A stretch of 41,911 nucleotides of DNA. Source: a virus. Below, piece after piece: positions 18,079 through 25,834 of the stretch. Under the pieces are notes generated by a model. That model did no database searches, had not been told where the DNA came from, and saw only the letters and a list, made by a program, of their open reading frames with translations. Both the position numbers and the translations under genes were made by a program. Within the stretch, counting starts at the first letter, position 1. Each line of letters begins with the position of its first letter. The stretch spans positions 1-41,911 of IMG/VR virus record IMGVR_UViG_3300026512_000028. One strand, 5' to 3'.

Positions 18079-18702
18079 TTAAGAAATTAAATCTTCAGAG
18101 ATTAAATTTCCGTTTTCATCCATTATCATTAATGGTATTTGCTCAATTATAGAACAATCTTCTTCATTTCCAAACACAAAATATGATAAATCCACGTCTA
18201 AATTTACAACCATAATAGAGCCAAGTGTTTTTGTATCTAATTTTTCATAAGTATAATCAGCATTTAATTTTGCTGTTCCTTTAAAACTTCCTAAATTATC
18301 TATTTCATATTCAAACTCTAAATTTTCTGGAATATTTAAAACCATAAATTCTTCTAAATCTTCACCAAGCATAACATCACTACAGAAAAAACTTAATGAT
18401 ATTGTTGTGGTTGCCATTTTAAATTTATATTTTTTCAATATTTCATTATAGTTTACAGAATAAATAGGTCTGTTTTGAAAAGCAATTGGCTTTATTACAG
18501 TTCTTTTCCACATCAAAATAACCCAATCATTTGTATCTGATTCTGGTATTTTTTGAAATAAATCTTCTCTTGCGATATACTGTGTTCCAACTTGCTCAAA
18601 ATCTAAATTATTATCATAAACAAAAACTGGAACAAGAGGGAAATCTGAAAACAATTCTCTAATTGTGCCGAATAAGCCTATTATAGCTTTTGATGTTATC
18701 AT
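18079..18702 (-). CDS. Neck/tail terminator candidate
   Basis: The product has 207 residues. It lies between the head completion genes and the sheath, where tail terminators (gp15/gp3 type) are found. It has an IPVFVYD-type strand near the start (PLVPVFVYDNNLDF), several beta strands, and an acidic C terminus. No diagnostic motif is visible and I do not recognise the family from sequence alone, so the role is inferred from position. The ATG at 18702 follows AGGAATAATA, 8 nt after the preceding stop. Confidence 0.45.
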   Translation of the reverse strand: MITSKAIIGLFGTIRELFSDFPLVPVFVYDNNLDFEQVGTQYIAREDLFQKIPESDTNDWVILMWKRTVIKPIAFQNRPIYSVNYNEILKKYKFKMATTTISLSFFCSDVMLGEDLEEFMVLNIPENLEFEYEIDNLGSFKGTAKLNADYTYEKLDTKTLGSIMVVNLDVDLSYFVFGNEEDCSIIEQIPLMIMDENGNLISEDLIS

Positions 18703-18710
18703 TATTATTC

Positions 18711-19139
18711 CTATGCAAATGGTATTAATGTATATTTTATGACAATAGGTTGATTATCATTTCCATTTTTTACAACTCTATCTAAAATTTTAAATGGAAA
18801 AAAAGAAGAGTTAAAAAATATTTCTACTTTAGAATTTCTTGGAATGTCAATGTATTCTTCATTTGTTGTCATGATATATAATTCATCGTGTCCAAAAGGC
18901 ATCATTGACAAACTATCTTCTTGTGTAAATGCTATAAATGCATTAAGATTATTAACTAAAAAATTATCAGTTATATCTGGTGTATTTGAATAATCATAAT
19001 CCTGAGATGAATCATTATAAATATTATCTTCTTTTTTAGGAAAATAAATATTTGTTAATAATCCAAAATATTTTGTTGAAAATGAAATAGCATTTTTTGT
19101 AAGCTTACCCGTATTTTTTAAAGCATTTTCGTAAAACAT
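18711..19139 (-). CDS. Head closure/neck protein candidate
   Basis: This is a 142-residue beta-rich protein. It contains FFNSSFFPFKILDRVVKNG and a final PIVIKYTLIPFA strand, consistent with small head-closure (stopper) proteins that sit below the portal. It overlaps the previous small gene by a TAAATG junction (stop and start adjacent). The assignment is by synteny: adaptor candidate, small protein, stopper candidate, terminator candidate, sheath. Confidence 0.45.
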   Translation of the reverse strand: MFYENALKNTGKLTKNAISFSTKYFGLLTNIYFPKKEDNIYNDSSQDYDYSNTPDITDNFLVNNLNAFIAFTQEDSLSMMPFGHDELYIMTTNEEYIDIPRNSKVEIFFNSSFFPFKILDRVVKNGNDNQPIVIKYTLIPFA

Positions 19140-19325
19140 TTATACATCCACACTATTTAAGGCATCTTTAATATATTTAACTACTTCTTTTTTTAATTTA
19201 AAGCTTATATTGTTTCCATTTATAAATAATAATTCAAATTCAACATACGGACCATTTGCAGAAATTTTTAATCCTGTTCTAATTGTTTTATATATAAGAG
19301 ATATCAACCCTTCATCAATTTTCAT
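19140..19325 (-). CDS. Small 61-residue neck-region protein, unknown
   Basis: The frame is tightly packed between two neck genes, with ATG at 19325 three bases after the upstream stop and GG/GTTG spacing upstream. It has an ISANGPYVEFELLFING beta hairpin flanked by helices (IYKTIRTGLKI and VVKYIKDALNS). I do not recognise it. Its place between adaptor and stopper candidates suggests a connector or assembly role. Confidence 0.6.
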   Translation of the reverse strand: MKIDEGLISLIYKTIRTGLKISANGPYVEFELLFINGNNISFKLKKEVVKYIKDALNSVDV

Positions 19326-19328
19326 TTT

Positions 19329-19898
19329 TCAACCTATCGCATCCCACCAGTCTTGATTATTTTCAGTTAATCTTTGGAATGCATTATCATAAATATCTTT
19401 TCCATCTGATTTTAAATCTTGAGCATTAGATTCAATTGGCAAATCAGTCATTTTAAAATTATCACGAGCTGTTCCTAAAGATATTAAAAATTGTCCTAAT
19501 ACCATTTCTAAAAAATCATCTTCGTCATAAAGAATATCATCAAGAGTTTTTTGCAATCTAAACCTTACATACAAAGATCCTGTAATAATTGAATATAATG
19601 TTTTTATTGATTTGTTAAAACTCCACATACCAATATCAGTAGCACCTTGAACCTTATAAGGATCAACCATAAAAATATTTTTTATATCTATAACTTGTCT
19701 TCCATCTACAGTTAAAATTTTATAAGGATTCGAAGGAATTTCGAACCTTATAGTTGTTTTATATGGTTTATAATTACTATATATATTTAAAACTCTTTGA
19801 ATTATTCTTTTTAGATTATCATCATCTATTTCTAATTCATCTATATTATATTGTGCTGAATTGGATATTAGGTATTGTTTTAACTCATCAAAAAGCAT
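19329..19898 (-). CDS. Head-tail connector/adaptor candidate
   Basis: This 189-residue, mostly helical protein is located after the head-accessory genes. It shows an N-terminal helical half (DDDNLKRIIQRVLNIYSNY), a central strand segment (TTIRFEIPSNPYKI ... IFMVDPYKV), then long helices ending NQDWWDAIG. The helix-strand-helix layout fits an adaptor that docks to the portal ring, or a gp13/gp14-like neck protein. No motif settles this. AAAGGAAATAA precedes the ATG. Confidence 0.5.
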   Translation of the reverse strand: MLFDELKQYLISNSAQYNIDELEIDDDNLKRIIQRVLNIYSNYKPYKTTIRFEIPSNPYKILTVDGRQVIDIKNIFMVDPYKVQGATDIGMWSFNKSIKTLYSIITGSLYVRFRLQKTLDDILYDEDDFLEMVLGQFLISLGTARDNFKMTDLPIESNAQDLKSDGKDIYDNAFQRLTENNQDWWDAIG

Positions 19899-19907
19899 TT
19901 ATTTCCT

Positions 19908-20741
19908 TTAAATTAAAGATTCAGCCAATGTTTTTCTCTTTCTTGAAGTTTTTGTGTCATTACCTTTATAATTTTCTACCATTAAAGCTTCAGCAAGAGA
20001 TTCTTTTTTACCTTTTTTCTTTTCATCTACATCAGAGTCATCATCATCTTCATCTACATCAGAGTCATCTTCATCAGCATCTTCAAAATAATTTTTGAAT
20101 ATTTTATTAACTTCTTCTTTTATTTTCTTTTTTAATTTTTCTTTCACATCTTCATCAGAGTCATCATCAGCATCTTCATCTTCATCAGAGTCATCATCCT
20201 CTTTTTTAGATTTAGATTCTTTTTTACCTTTTTTCTTTTCATCTACATCAGAGTCATCATCCTCTTCATCTACATCATCTTCATCAGAGTCATCATCCTC
20301 ATGAATTTTTTCTTTAATATATTTTATTATTGATTTTTTAAATGATTCTTCTAAATCATCTTCATCATCAGCATCTTCATCTTCATCAGAGTCATCATCC
20401 TCTTTTTTAGATTTAGATTCTTTTTTACCTTTTTTCTTTTCATCTACATCATCTTCATCAGTGTCATCTTCTTCTTCTTTTAATGCTTCTTCAATTCTTT
20501 CAGCAATAATTTTTTCAAATTCTTCATCAATTAAAGTCAGCATATCTTCGTCAAGAACTTTATAACCTTTTTCTTCAAGCTTTTCTTTTAATAATCCTTC
20601 AGAAATATAATTATCAAAATTTTCAATAAATGCTTTATCTAATTGTTTTAATTCTTTTTCAGATAAAACAGTATATCCTCTTTCTTCAAGCTTTTCTTTT
20701 AATTCTTTTGCTTTTAGATCTTCTCTTAAATCTCTAATCAT
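19908..20741 (-). CDS. Highly acidic/lysine-rich repeat protein of the head region
   Basis: This 277-residue protein has two related helical N-terminal modules: LKEKLEERGYTVLSEKELK and LKEKLEEKGYKVLDEDMLT. Long runs of Asp/Glu/Ser follow, alternating with a KKKGKKES(K/L) block, then a C terminus with two copies of an LAE motif (SLAEALM at 248-254, TLAESLI at the very end). The LAE sites fit the (L/I)xE cleavage rule of T4-type prohead proteases. The same C-terminal peptide occurs at the end of the protease-scaffold protein. I infer a prohead core or internal head protein that is processed during maturation. A putative late promoter motif lies 18 nt upstream. Confidence 0.6.
   Translation of the reverse strand: MIRDLREDLKAKELKEKLEERGYTVLSEKELKQLDKAFIENFDNYISEGLLKEKLEEKGYKVLDEDMLTLIDEEFEKIIAERIEEALKEEEDDTDEDDVDEKKKGKKESKSKKEDDDSDEDEDADDEDDLEESFKKSIIKYIKEKIHEDDDSDEDDVDEEDDDSDVDEKKKGKKESKSKKEDDDSDEDEDADDDSDEDVKEKLKKKIKEEVNKIFKNYFEDADEDDSDVDEDDDDSDVDEKKKGKKESLAEALMVENYKGNDTKTSRKRKTLAESLI
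20161..20451 (-). repeat. Pair of perfect 90-bp direct repeats inside the acidic gene
   Basis: Positions 20161-20250 and 20362-20451 are identical over 90 bp, with an offset of 201 bp (67 codons). Shorter related segments continue around 20000. The DNA encodes the acidic Asp/Glu/Ser block plus the KKKGKKES block. Confidence 0.85.
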
Positions 20742-20757
20742 TATTTTCCTTTTTTTA

Positions 20758-21336
20758 TTATTTAATTATTAATTTATCGTCTTTTAAAACGATATCTAAA
20801 TTAGGATATTTTTTATCAATTTGCTCAGCTATATCTCCAAGTGTATCACTATCTACGCCTGTAACTTCAATTCTATCGTTATAAATATCAACTGAAGCTT
20901 TTTTAAACCCCAATGAATCAACAAATTTAGAAATTTCTTCAGGATCAAATTCTGCTTCATCTAAACTTTCATTTGGAGATTTTTTAGGTTTTACCGCTGC
21001 ATTATTTCCATTATTTACAATATCTCCAGAAGATTTTTTAACAATAACCAATGTAAACTGATCTGGAGTAGAAAATTGATATTTATCTGCAAACATTGCA
21101 GTCATAATTTGCCAAAGTTTTTGTGCTTTAGAAAAATCTGACGTATCAACTTTCCAACCACTAGCTGTTTTTTGAATTTTTGATGGATCTTTTATAAATA
21201 ATTTCAATGTATCTGTAATATCTTTATCTGAAGTAACATCTTCTTCAAAAGAAATTACAATTTTACTTTCTTCTATTGACAACGTTCCTTCAATAGGAAG
21301 ATTTTCTATAATTTTCTTTAATTCTTCAAACTTCAT
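20758..21336 (-). CDS. Head-region protein of unknown function
   Basis: The product has 192 residues. Two similar alpha/beta halves can be seen: an N-terminal part (MKFEELKKIIENLP ... IVISFEEDV) and a C-terminal part (ASVDIYNDRIEVTGVDSD ... LDIVLKDDKLIIK). They are joined by a Lys/Asn/Pro-rich linker containing an SLDEAEF site that could be read by the prohead protease. It is in tight tandem with the 85-residue gene (2 nt gap). A head-associated role is inferred from location between capsid protein and neck genes. I do not recognise the family. Confidence 0.55.
   Translation of the reverse strand: MKFEELKKIIENLPIEGTLSIEESKIVISFEEDVTSDKDITDTLKLFIKDPSKIQKTASGWKVDTSDFSKAQKLWQIMTAMFADKYQFSTPDQFTLVIVKKSSGDIVNNGNNAAVKPKKSPNESLDEAEFDPEEISKFVDSLGFKKASVDIYNDRIEVTGVDSDTLGDIAEQIDKKYPNLDIVLKDDKLIIK
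20759..20766 (-). promoter_or_regulatory. Putative late promoter motif ATTAAATA
   Basis: Minus-strand ATTAAATA located 18 nt upstream of the acidic protein start, at the end of the preceding gene. One of nine sites. Confidence 0.5.
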
Positions 21337-21338
21337 TT

Positions 21339-21596
21339 TTATCCTTCTTCAGTTTCAATTTTTACTGATTTTTTTCTACCTCTTTTTGGTTTAGAAGTTT
21401 CTTCAACTACAGGCTGTTCTTTTTCAGTTTTAAAATCTTCTATTTCTATGATTCCTTTAGGAAAAATGAATTTTTCTTTTTCAAAAGCTAAAAAAGTAAT
21501 TTCACTTTCAGGTTTTATAGTATAAGTTACTTTTCCAACTCTTAAAATAGCAATTCCTTTGGAAATGTTTTTTGCTATAAATTTTTTCTTTGTCAT
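21339..21596 (-). CDS. Small head-region protein with PKGI motif
   Basis: This is an 85-residue protein. The first ~50 residues are beta-rich (KGIAILRVGKVTYTIKP ... FIFPKGIIEIEDF). The last ~30 are acidic and then basic (PKRGRKKSVKIE), a linker-like tail. It is the first gene after the capsid terminator and has its own promoter motif and AAAGGAAG site, so it is probably an abundant capsid- or head-linked protein. Its core recalls the 49-residue protein before the sheath. The function is not known. Confidence 0.6.
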   Translation of the reverse strand: MTKKKFIAKNISKGIAILRVGKVTYTIKPESEITFLAFEKEKFIFPKGIIEIEDFKTEKEQPVVEETSKPKRGRKKSVKIETEEG

Positions 21597-21636
21597 AAAC
21601 TTCCTTTTTTTAAAGTTTTGCTTAATATTACATAAT

Positions 21637-21644
21637 TATTTAAT
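21637..21644 (-). promoter_or_regulatory. Putative late promoter motif ATTAAATA
   Basis: Minus-strand ATTAAATA 41 nt upstream of the 85-residue gene and just beyond the capsid terminator. One of nine sites. Confidence 0.55.
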
Positions 21645-21673
21645 AAACTTTAAAAGATAATATTAAGCAAAAC

Positions 21674-21697
21674 GAATAAGAGGATATCCTCTTATTC
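21674..21697 (-). terminator. Perfect 24-bp palindrome after the major capsid gene
   Basis: A 12+12 palindrome (half GAATAAGAGGAT) starts 2 nt after the capsid stop codon and is followed on the minus strand by GTTTTGCTT. The T run is short for an intrinsic terminator, but the placement fits a transcript end or an mRNA-stabilising 3' hairpin. Confidence 0.65.
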
Positions 21698-21698
21698 A

Positions 21699-22312
21699 TT
21701 AAGCATTATCAATTACTAATTTAGTAATTAATGTTGGAACAGGTGCAACAATTCCAGCTTGTAATGCAACCCCTTTTTGTGATTTAAGTGGGTTGTGGTC
21801 AATACCATCAGCAGTATTTGTTACAAATAAAGGAAGATACGGACTATAAACAAGTGATGCATCAAACATATTTGAACCTTTTGAAATTAAAAGGATTACA
21901 TCATCAGGTATAACCATACTTCTAATCACAGGTTTTCCATCAAGTGTTCCGAAGAAATGAGTTCCAAGAACAGCATTTAATTCACCAGCTGGTTTAAATC
22001 CTGGTAAAGTTCTTAAAATGGCAGATGCTTTAACACCAACTACAAGAGCAGTTTGCCCACCACTTCTACCAGCATTTGTTAAGATTTGACTTTCAGCTTC
22101 AGCTAATGCGTCAAAGAATGTTAGTTTATGCTCAGTATAAGAAATACCATCAGGTGCTGTTTTGTCCCAATGAATTTCTCCAACTGCATTTAGATATGCT
22201 TGCATAACAACATTTGAAGCAACTTCAGTTGTTAATTCAGTTGTTAAATCTCTAGCAATAGTTTCTTCAACATTGATACCAAATCTTTTACTCATTGAGT
22301 AACTTTTGAATA
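21699..22312 (-). CDS. Major capsid protein, exon 2
   Basis: This exon supplies the C-terminal 204 codons of the gp23-like capsid protein plus two bases of the split codon. It starts at T of TATTC, where the intron-ending G is at 22313. It includes SYSMSKRFGINVEETIARDL, matching the T4 gp23 segment around AVHGLDADAEL, an ILTNAGRSGGQTALVVGVKAS stretch, and SLVYSPYLPLFVTN, close to T4 gp23 VFYSPYVPLTPL. The open frame extends upstream to 22367, but those ~21 codons are intron sequence and are not homologous to capsid proteins. Confidence 0.88.
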
Positions 22313-23132
22313 CTTTAACATTGAACGATAGTCTCAATACCACCATTCGAGGGAGTATTCTAACCAATGATTTGGTTCCAGTTATCTGGGATAACTGGAC
22401 AAAGACAACAAAAATTGTCTTTATTCAATTATCCAGGGAATTATTTTAATAAACTCCCCAATTCTTTTTTTCTTTTTGATAAATGTTTAATTTCTTCTTT
22501 TATATTATTTAATTTATTTAATTTATGTATTTCTCCTGCTTTAATATCTTTTTCTACCTTTCTTTTAAGCTTCTTTAAAAATTTCAATCTTTCAGAAACT
22601 TTTTTCCAGGTTCTCCAAGACTTTCTTTCATATTTGGGTTTTGGAATATTATTTAGCATATAATTTATTTCTTTATTTTTAAATTGCTTATTTTCCTTTA
22701 GAAAAATTAAAAAATTACTAAAAGCAATATACATTTTTGATCTTGTTTTATATTTTCGTAATTTAAAAAATAAATCTTTTATTACTTTTATTTCATCAAA
22801 TTCATTATTTTCAACTTTGAAATTTCTTTTAATAAAATGTTTTAAAATAAAATAACTATCTTTATCTAATTGTCTTATTTCTTGTAAATTCACCCTAATA
22901 CTCCCTCTCTGCAAGTTTCCAAGCAGAATAGACTATATCTTCACCATTTAGGTGTCGTGCATATAGTCGTTGAAATTTCCTTCCGTAATGAAGGTTATCT
23001 GCTGATTACCATATACATAAGAATTATCACCCATACTCTAAGTAACTTTGGTATCTTATGCTTCACGGTGTTTCAGCAATTAGCACGATTTTATTTGAGC
23101 TATTCAGATTGCTTATGCAGCAATCTCAGTCA
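22313..23132 (-). other. Group I intron (820 nt) in the major capsid gene
   Basis: The minus-strand RNA has the group I core. P1 is exon TTGGGT (23138-23133) paired with GCTCAA (23100-23095), with a U-G pair at the splice site. P10 is GAATA (23105-23101) paired with exon-2 TATTC (22312-22308). P7 is GACTATA (22968-22962) with TATAGTC (22937-22931), inside the canonical AAGATATAGTC element. A CACC/GGTG P8 hairpin lies between the P7 strands. A perfect 11-bp P9-type stem (22897-22907 with 22349-22359) encloses the ORF. The intron ends in G at 22313. Splicing restores a 466-codon gp23 frame. The ORF sits in the P9 loop. Confidence 0.92.
22441..22893 (-). CDS. Intron-encoded basic protein, unknown class
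   Basis: This 150-codon ORF lies inside the P9 loop of the capsid intron. GTG at 22893 is preferred because GGGAG lies 7 nt upstream; an in-frame TTG at 22914 lies in core structure. The GGGAG is part of the P9 5' arm, so folding of the intron should hide the ribosome site. The protein is very rich in Lys and helical (KKVSERLKFLKKLKRKVEKD), with WRTWKK in the middle. I see no LAGLIDADG, GIY-YIG, HNH or His-Cys box. It may be a divergent homing endonuclease, a degraded one, or an RNA-binding maturase. Confidence 0.7.
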   Translation of the reverse strand: MNLQEIRQLDKDSYFILKHFIKRNFKVENNEFDEIKVIKDLFFKLRKYKTRSKMYIAFSNFLIFLKENKQFKNKEINYMLNNIPKPKYERKSWRTWKKVSERLKFLKKLKRKVEKDIKAGEIHKLNKLNNIKEEIKHLSKRKKELGSLLK

Positions 23133-23919
23133 ACCCAATATCAGTTCTTAGCGCATATGTTTTAGCTCTTACAGAAAGGCTATCAAATCCAGTATCAATT
23201 GTTGGAATTTCAAGCATTTCCTCAAAGTTTGTTGAATAATCTGCTAAAATTTTAGCCCCACTAGCAGGTGCTTCATTAAATGTTACAGAAACAACACCTG
23301 TTTCATAGTTAATTACACCTTGTCCGCCAAGACCAATTAAGTTTCCTTGACCATCATCTATAAGTTTTACAGAAGTTCCATCAACATAAATAGCTACTGC
23401 TCTTTTTACTACTGGAAAATATTGAACATTAAATGTAAATGTAACAGCAGTTCCATCACCAACAGCTCCTGTATCTTCTCCATAAACTTCTTCTGAAGCA
23501 AATGTATTAGGAATTAATTTTCTTCCATTTTTTGGGTCAACAAGTGTATCACCAGCAGTAACATTACCTTTTGTTGTTCTTGAAGTAACTTTTTTAAAGT
23601 AAATTGTTCCCTGTTCTTCTTCCATTGGCTGAATACTTGCCATTAAAGGAATAGGACTTTGTGCATTAGATGCAACAATTACATCCATTGCAATATTAGG
23701 AAGAACTCCAAGGTCACTTCTTGAACCATTTTCTTCAGCAAATTTTACATATCCTTCAAATGCTTCAAGTTGCTCACCTAATGCATAGATGTCTTCATCA
23801 GTGACACCTTTAACCATAGCTTTAACAGATTTCTTTTCATAAAGATCCATATAATCTCTATATTTTCCATAAAGTTGATCAGCTCTTTCACTGATATTTA
23901 ATAATTTTTTCATACTCAT
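23133..23919 (-). CDS. Major capsid protein (gp23-like), exon 1
   Basis: This exon gives the first 262 codons plus one base of the capsid protein, which forms the hexamers of the head. The spliced product (787 + 614 nt) is 466 residues; T4 gp23 is 521. Residues 1-62 are a helical, charged pre-sequence probably removed by the prohead protease; T4 cuts after residue 65 and here KFAE ends at Glu62. The HK97-fold starts after GSRSDLGVLPN. Residues ~150-245 are an inserted Ig-like beta domain (GDGTAVTFTFN ... GVINYETGVVSVTF). Without splicing, translation would continue six codons into the intron and stop at 23113. AAAAGGT precedes ATG 23919. Confidence 0.9.
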
Positions 23920-23980
23920 TTATTATACCTTTTAAATTTTTATTTTAATTTTCTAGGCATTCTTTGCTACCCAATAAAAA

Positions 23981-25804
23981 TTAAATTAATTTTTCAGCTA
24001 ATAATGATTTATTTCTAATATTTCTATTTCCAATTACTTCTTCTTTTGATTCAATATATTTTGTATTTTGCTTATAAAATTTTTCTTTTATTTTTAATTG
24101 CTCTTGAATTGTTTTTTCATCTGAATATTTTTCAACTATATCTTTAATTTCTGATTCATCTAAAGAATAAATTGTTTTATAATATTTAATTTTTGATTCT
24201 TTTATATTTTTATTTAATAAAGATATTTTTTTATCTTTTTCTTTTATCTCTTTTTTATATTTTTCTTCTATAGAAACTAATTTTTCTTTTATATCTTTAT
24301 CTTTATTTTCTATTTTTAAAAGTTCTTTATTTTTTTCTCTTAAAGCTTCTTTTATTTCTCTTAAAGCTTTTTTTAATGTCTCATTTGTTTCTTTTAAATC
24401 ATCAAAACTTTCTTCAAGCTCTTCTTTTTCCTCTTTTATAATTTTCATTTTTCTATTTAAGTCATAATATTCTTTTTCATTAAAATTGGTTGATGAACTT
24501 TCTTTTAATTCCATTTTTTCAGATATATTTTCCAATCCAATTTTTAATGTTTCAATAATTTTTTCTTTCCTATTTACTTCTTCTTCCAATTTTTCATTTT
24601 CAGAGAAAAATTCTATAATTCTTTCTTGGAATTTTTCTATTGTGTTAATATACATAGATTTTAAATTTTCAAATTTCAACTCAGTATTTAACATTTTTCC
24701 TATTATTTCTTTTACGCTATCATCTATATCTTCTATAGATAAAATATTATTTAAAATCTCTTTTATTTTATTTAAATCATTTTCTTTTAATTCGTTTTTT
24801 TCCATATAACTTATAAGCTTTTCATAATTTTTAGAATATTTTTCATTCCATTTTATAGCTCTCAAAAGTAATTCTAAATATGCTAAAAATAAATCTAAAT
24901 TTTTTATTTTAAGCTTCTTATCATCAGTATCAATATCTTCAGGCTCATCACTTGTATTTGTTACAGTATTGTTTGTATCAATTGTATTTTTAAAATCATG
25001 ATAAGAACCTTCTGTAATACTTTTTCTTAAATCAATATTTTCTTTAGAAATATTTTTAATCATTTCAATTAAGGAATTTTTATCTAATTTTTCAAGTTTT
25101 TTAAATTTTTCTTCTGAAGCATTATCTTCTTGATTTTCAAGCTTTTCCCTAAGAGATGTTAATCCACAAAGTCCATCTTTGCAAGTAATTCCATCACTTA
25201 CATCAACAACTTTTTGTAAATCTTCTTTCATAGATTCTATTAATTTTGGGTCTGTTTCTAAAAATCCAGGTTCAATAACAAAATCTATACTTTCAAGTTT
25301 AAAATCTTTAGGGTCTATTACTTTAAATCTTTTTCCATCTTTTTCCACAGTTTCATTTTCTTTAAAACTACCAAATGCTCTTGTTGAAACATATAATTTA
25401 CTTCCAGATCTTAAAACTGTATTTAAAATTCTTCCAGCAGGAGTATCCAATATTTCATATGTGGCTATACCCTTTCCTGTCTTTTTATCTATTTTTATTT
25501 CTGTGACTTTATGAGAAACTTTTCCACTTGCTAATAATTCGTCAAGAGTATAGTTTTCAGGGTGTCCAATACAGCCAAAAACTAATCCTCTTTCAAGCTT
25601 ACTTTTAAAATTATTTTCTTTAATAGAATTTTCCCAAGCTTCAGCAGGATAAAATCTTCCATTTCTTGAATATCCGTTTAAAAATAGAGATGGTCCTTGA
25701 ACAACACCTAAAATCCCATTAGGCGATTTTCCTAAGTCACCTCTTGACCCGTCTTCTTCTAGAAATTTATAATTTTGAAATTCAAAATTTTCAAATATTT
25801 TCAT
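23981..25804 (-). CDS. Prohead protease fused to a scaffold/core coiled coil (gp21-gp22-like)
   Basis: This 607-residue protein has an N-terminal prohead protease of the T4 gp21 type (about residues 30-200). It contains GPSLFLNGYSRNGRFYP, a catalytic His in FGCIGHPE (His81) and a catalytic Ser in LYVSTRAFGSF (Ser140). From about residue 210 to 600 it is a long, charged coiled coil, as expected for the scaffold (gp22-like). In T4 these are separate genes. The N terminus shares a KFxEExGSRxDLG motif with the capsid protein and the C terminus ends SLLAEKLI, a likely (L/I)xE cleavage or binding signal. The start ATG follows AAGGAATAATTT. A putative late promoter motif lies 31 nt upstream. Confidence 0.82.
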   Translation of the reverse strand: MKIFENFEFQNYKFLEEDGSRGDLGKSPNGILGVVQGPSLFLNGYSRNGRFYPAEAWENSIKENNFKSKLERGLVFGCIGHPENYTLDELLASGKVSHKVTEIKIDKKTGKGIATYEILDTPAGRILNTVLRSGSKLYVSTRAFGSFKENETVEKDGKRFKVIDPKDFKLESIDFVIEPGFLETDPKLIESMKEDLQKVVDVSDGITCKDGLCGLTSLREKLENQEDNASEEKFKKLEKLDKNSLIEMIKNISKENIDLRKSITEGSYHDFKNTIDTNNTVTNTSDEPEDIDTDDKKLKIKNLDLFLAYLELLLRAIKWNEKYSKNYEKLISYMEKNELKENDLNKIKEILNNILSIEDIDDSVKEIIGKMLNTELKFENLKSMYINTIEKFQERIIEFFSENEKLEEEVNRKEKIIETLKIGLENISEKMELKESSSTNFNEKEYYDLNRKMKIIKEEKEELEESFDDLKETNETLKKALREIKEALREKNKELLKIENKDKDIKEKLVSIEEKYKKEIKEKDKKISLLNKNIKESKIKYYKTIYSLDESEIKDIVEKYSDEKTIQEQLKIKEKFYKQNTKYIESKEEVIGNRNIRNKSLLAEKLI

Positions 25805-25834
25805 AAATTATTCCTTATTTTTATCTATATAAAT

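Noticed and set aside
20095-20304. Serine-rich plus-strand ORF opposite the acidic protein
   Set aside because: It is the reverse-strand shadow of Asp/Glu/Ser codon repeats; no ribosome site and wrong orientation for the operon.
22957-23151. Plus-strand ORF across the intron core
   Set aside because: It lies on the wrong strand inside conserved intron RNA elements and has no ribosome site.
23101-23160. Alternative 5' splice site after TTGACT
   Set aside because: Pairing with the guide would leave a C-C mismatch next to the splice-site U-G and the joined exons would be longer than expected; TTGGGT pairs fully and restores gp23 spacing.
23920-23980. Terminator or promoter between protease-scaffold and capsid genes
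   Set aside because: Only AT-rich weak inverted repeats and no ATTAAATA motif are visible; nothing firm enough to list.
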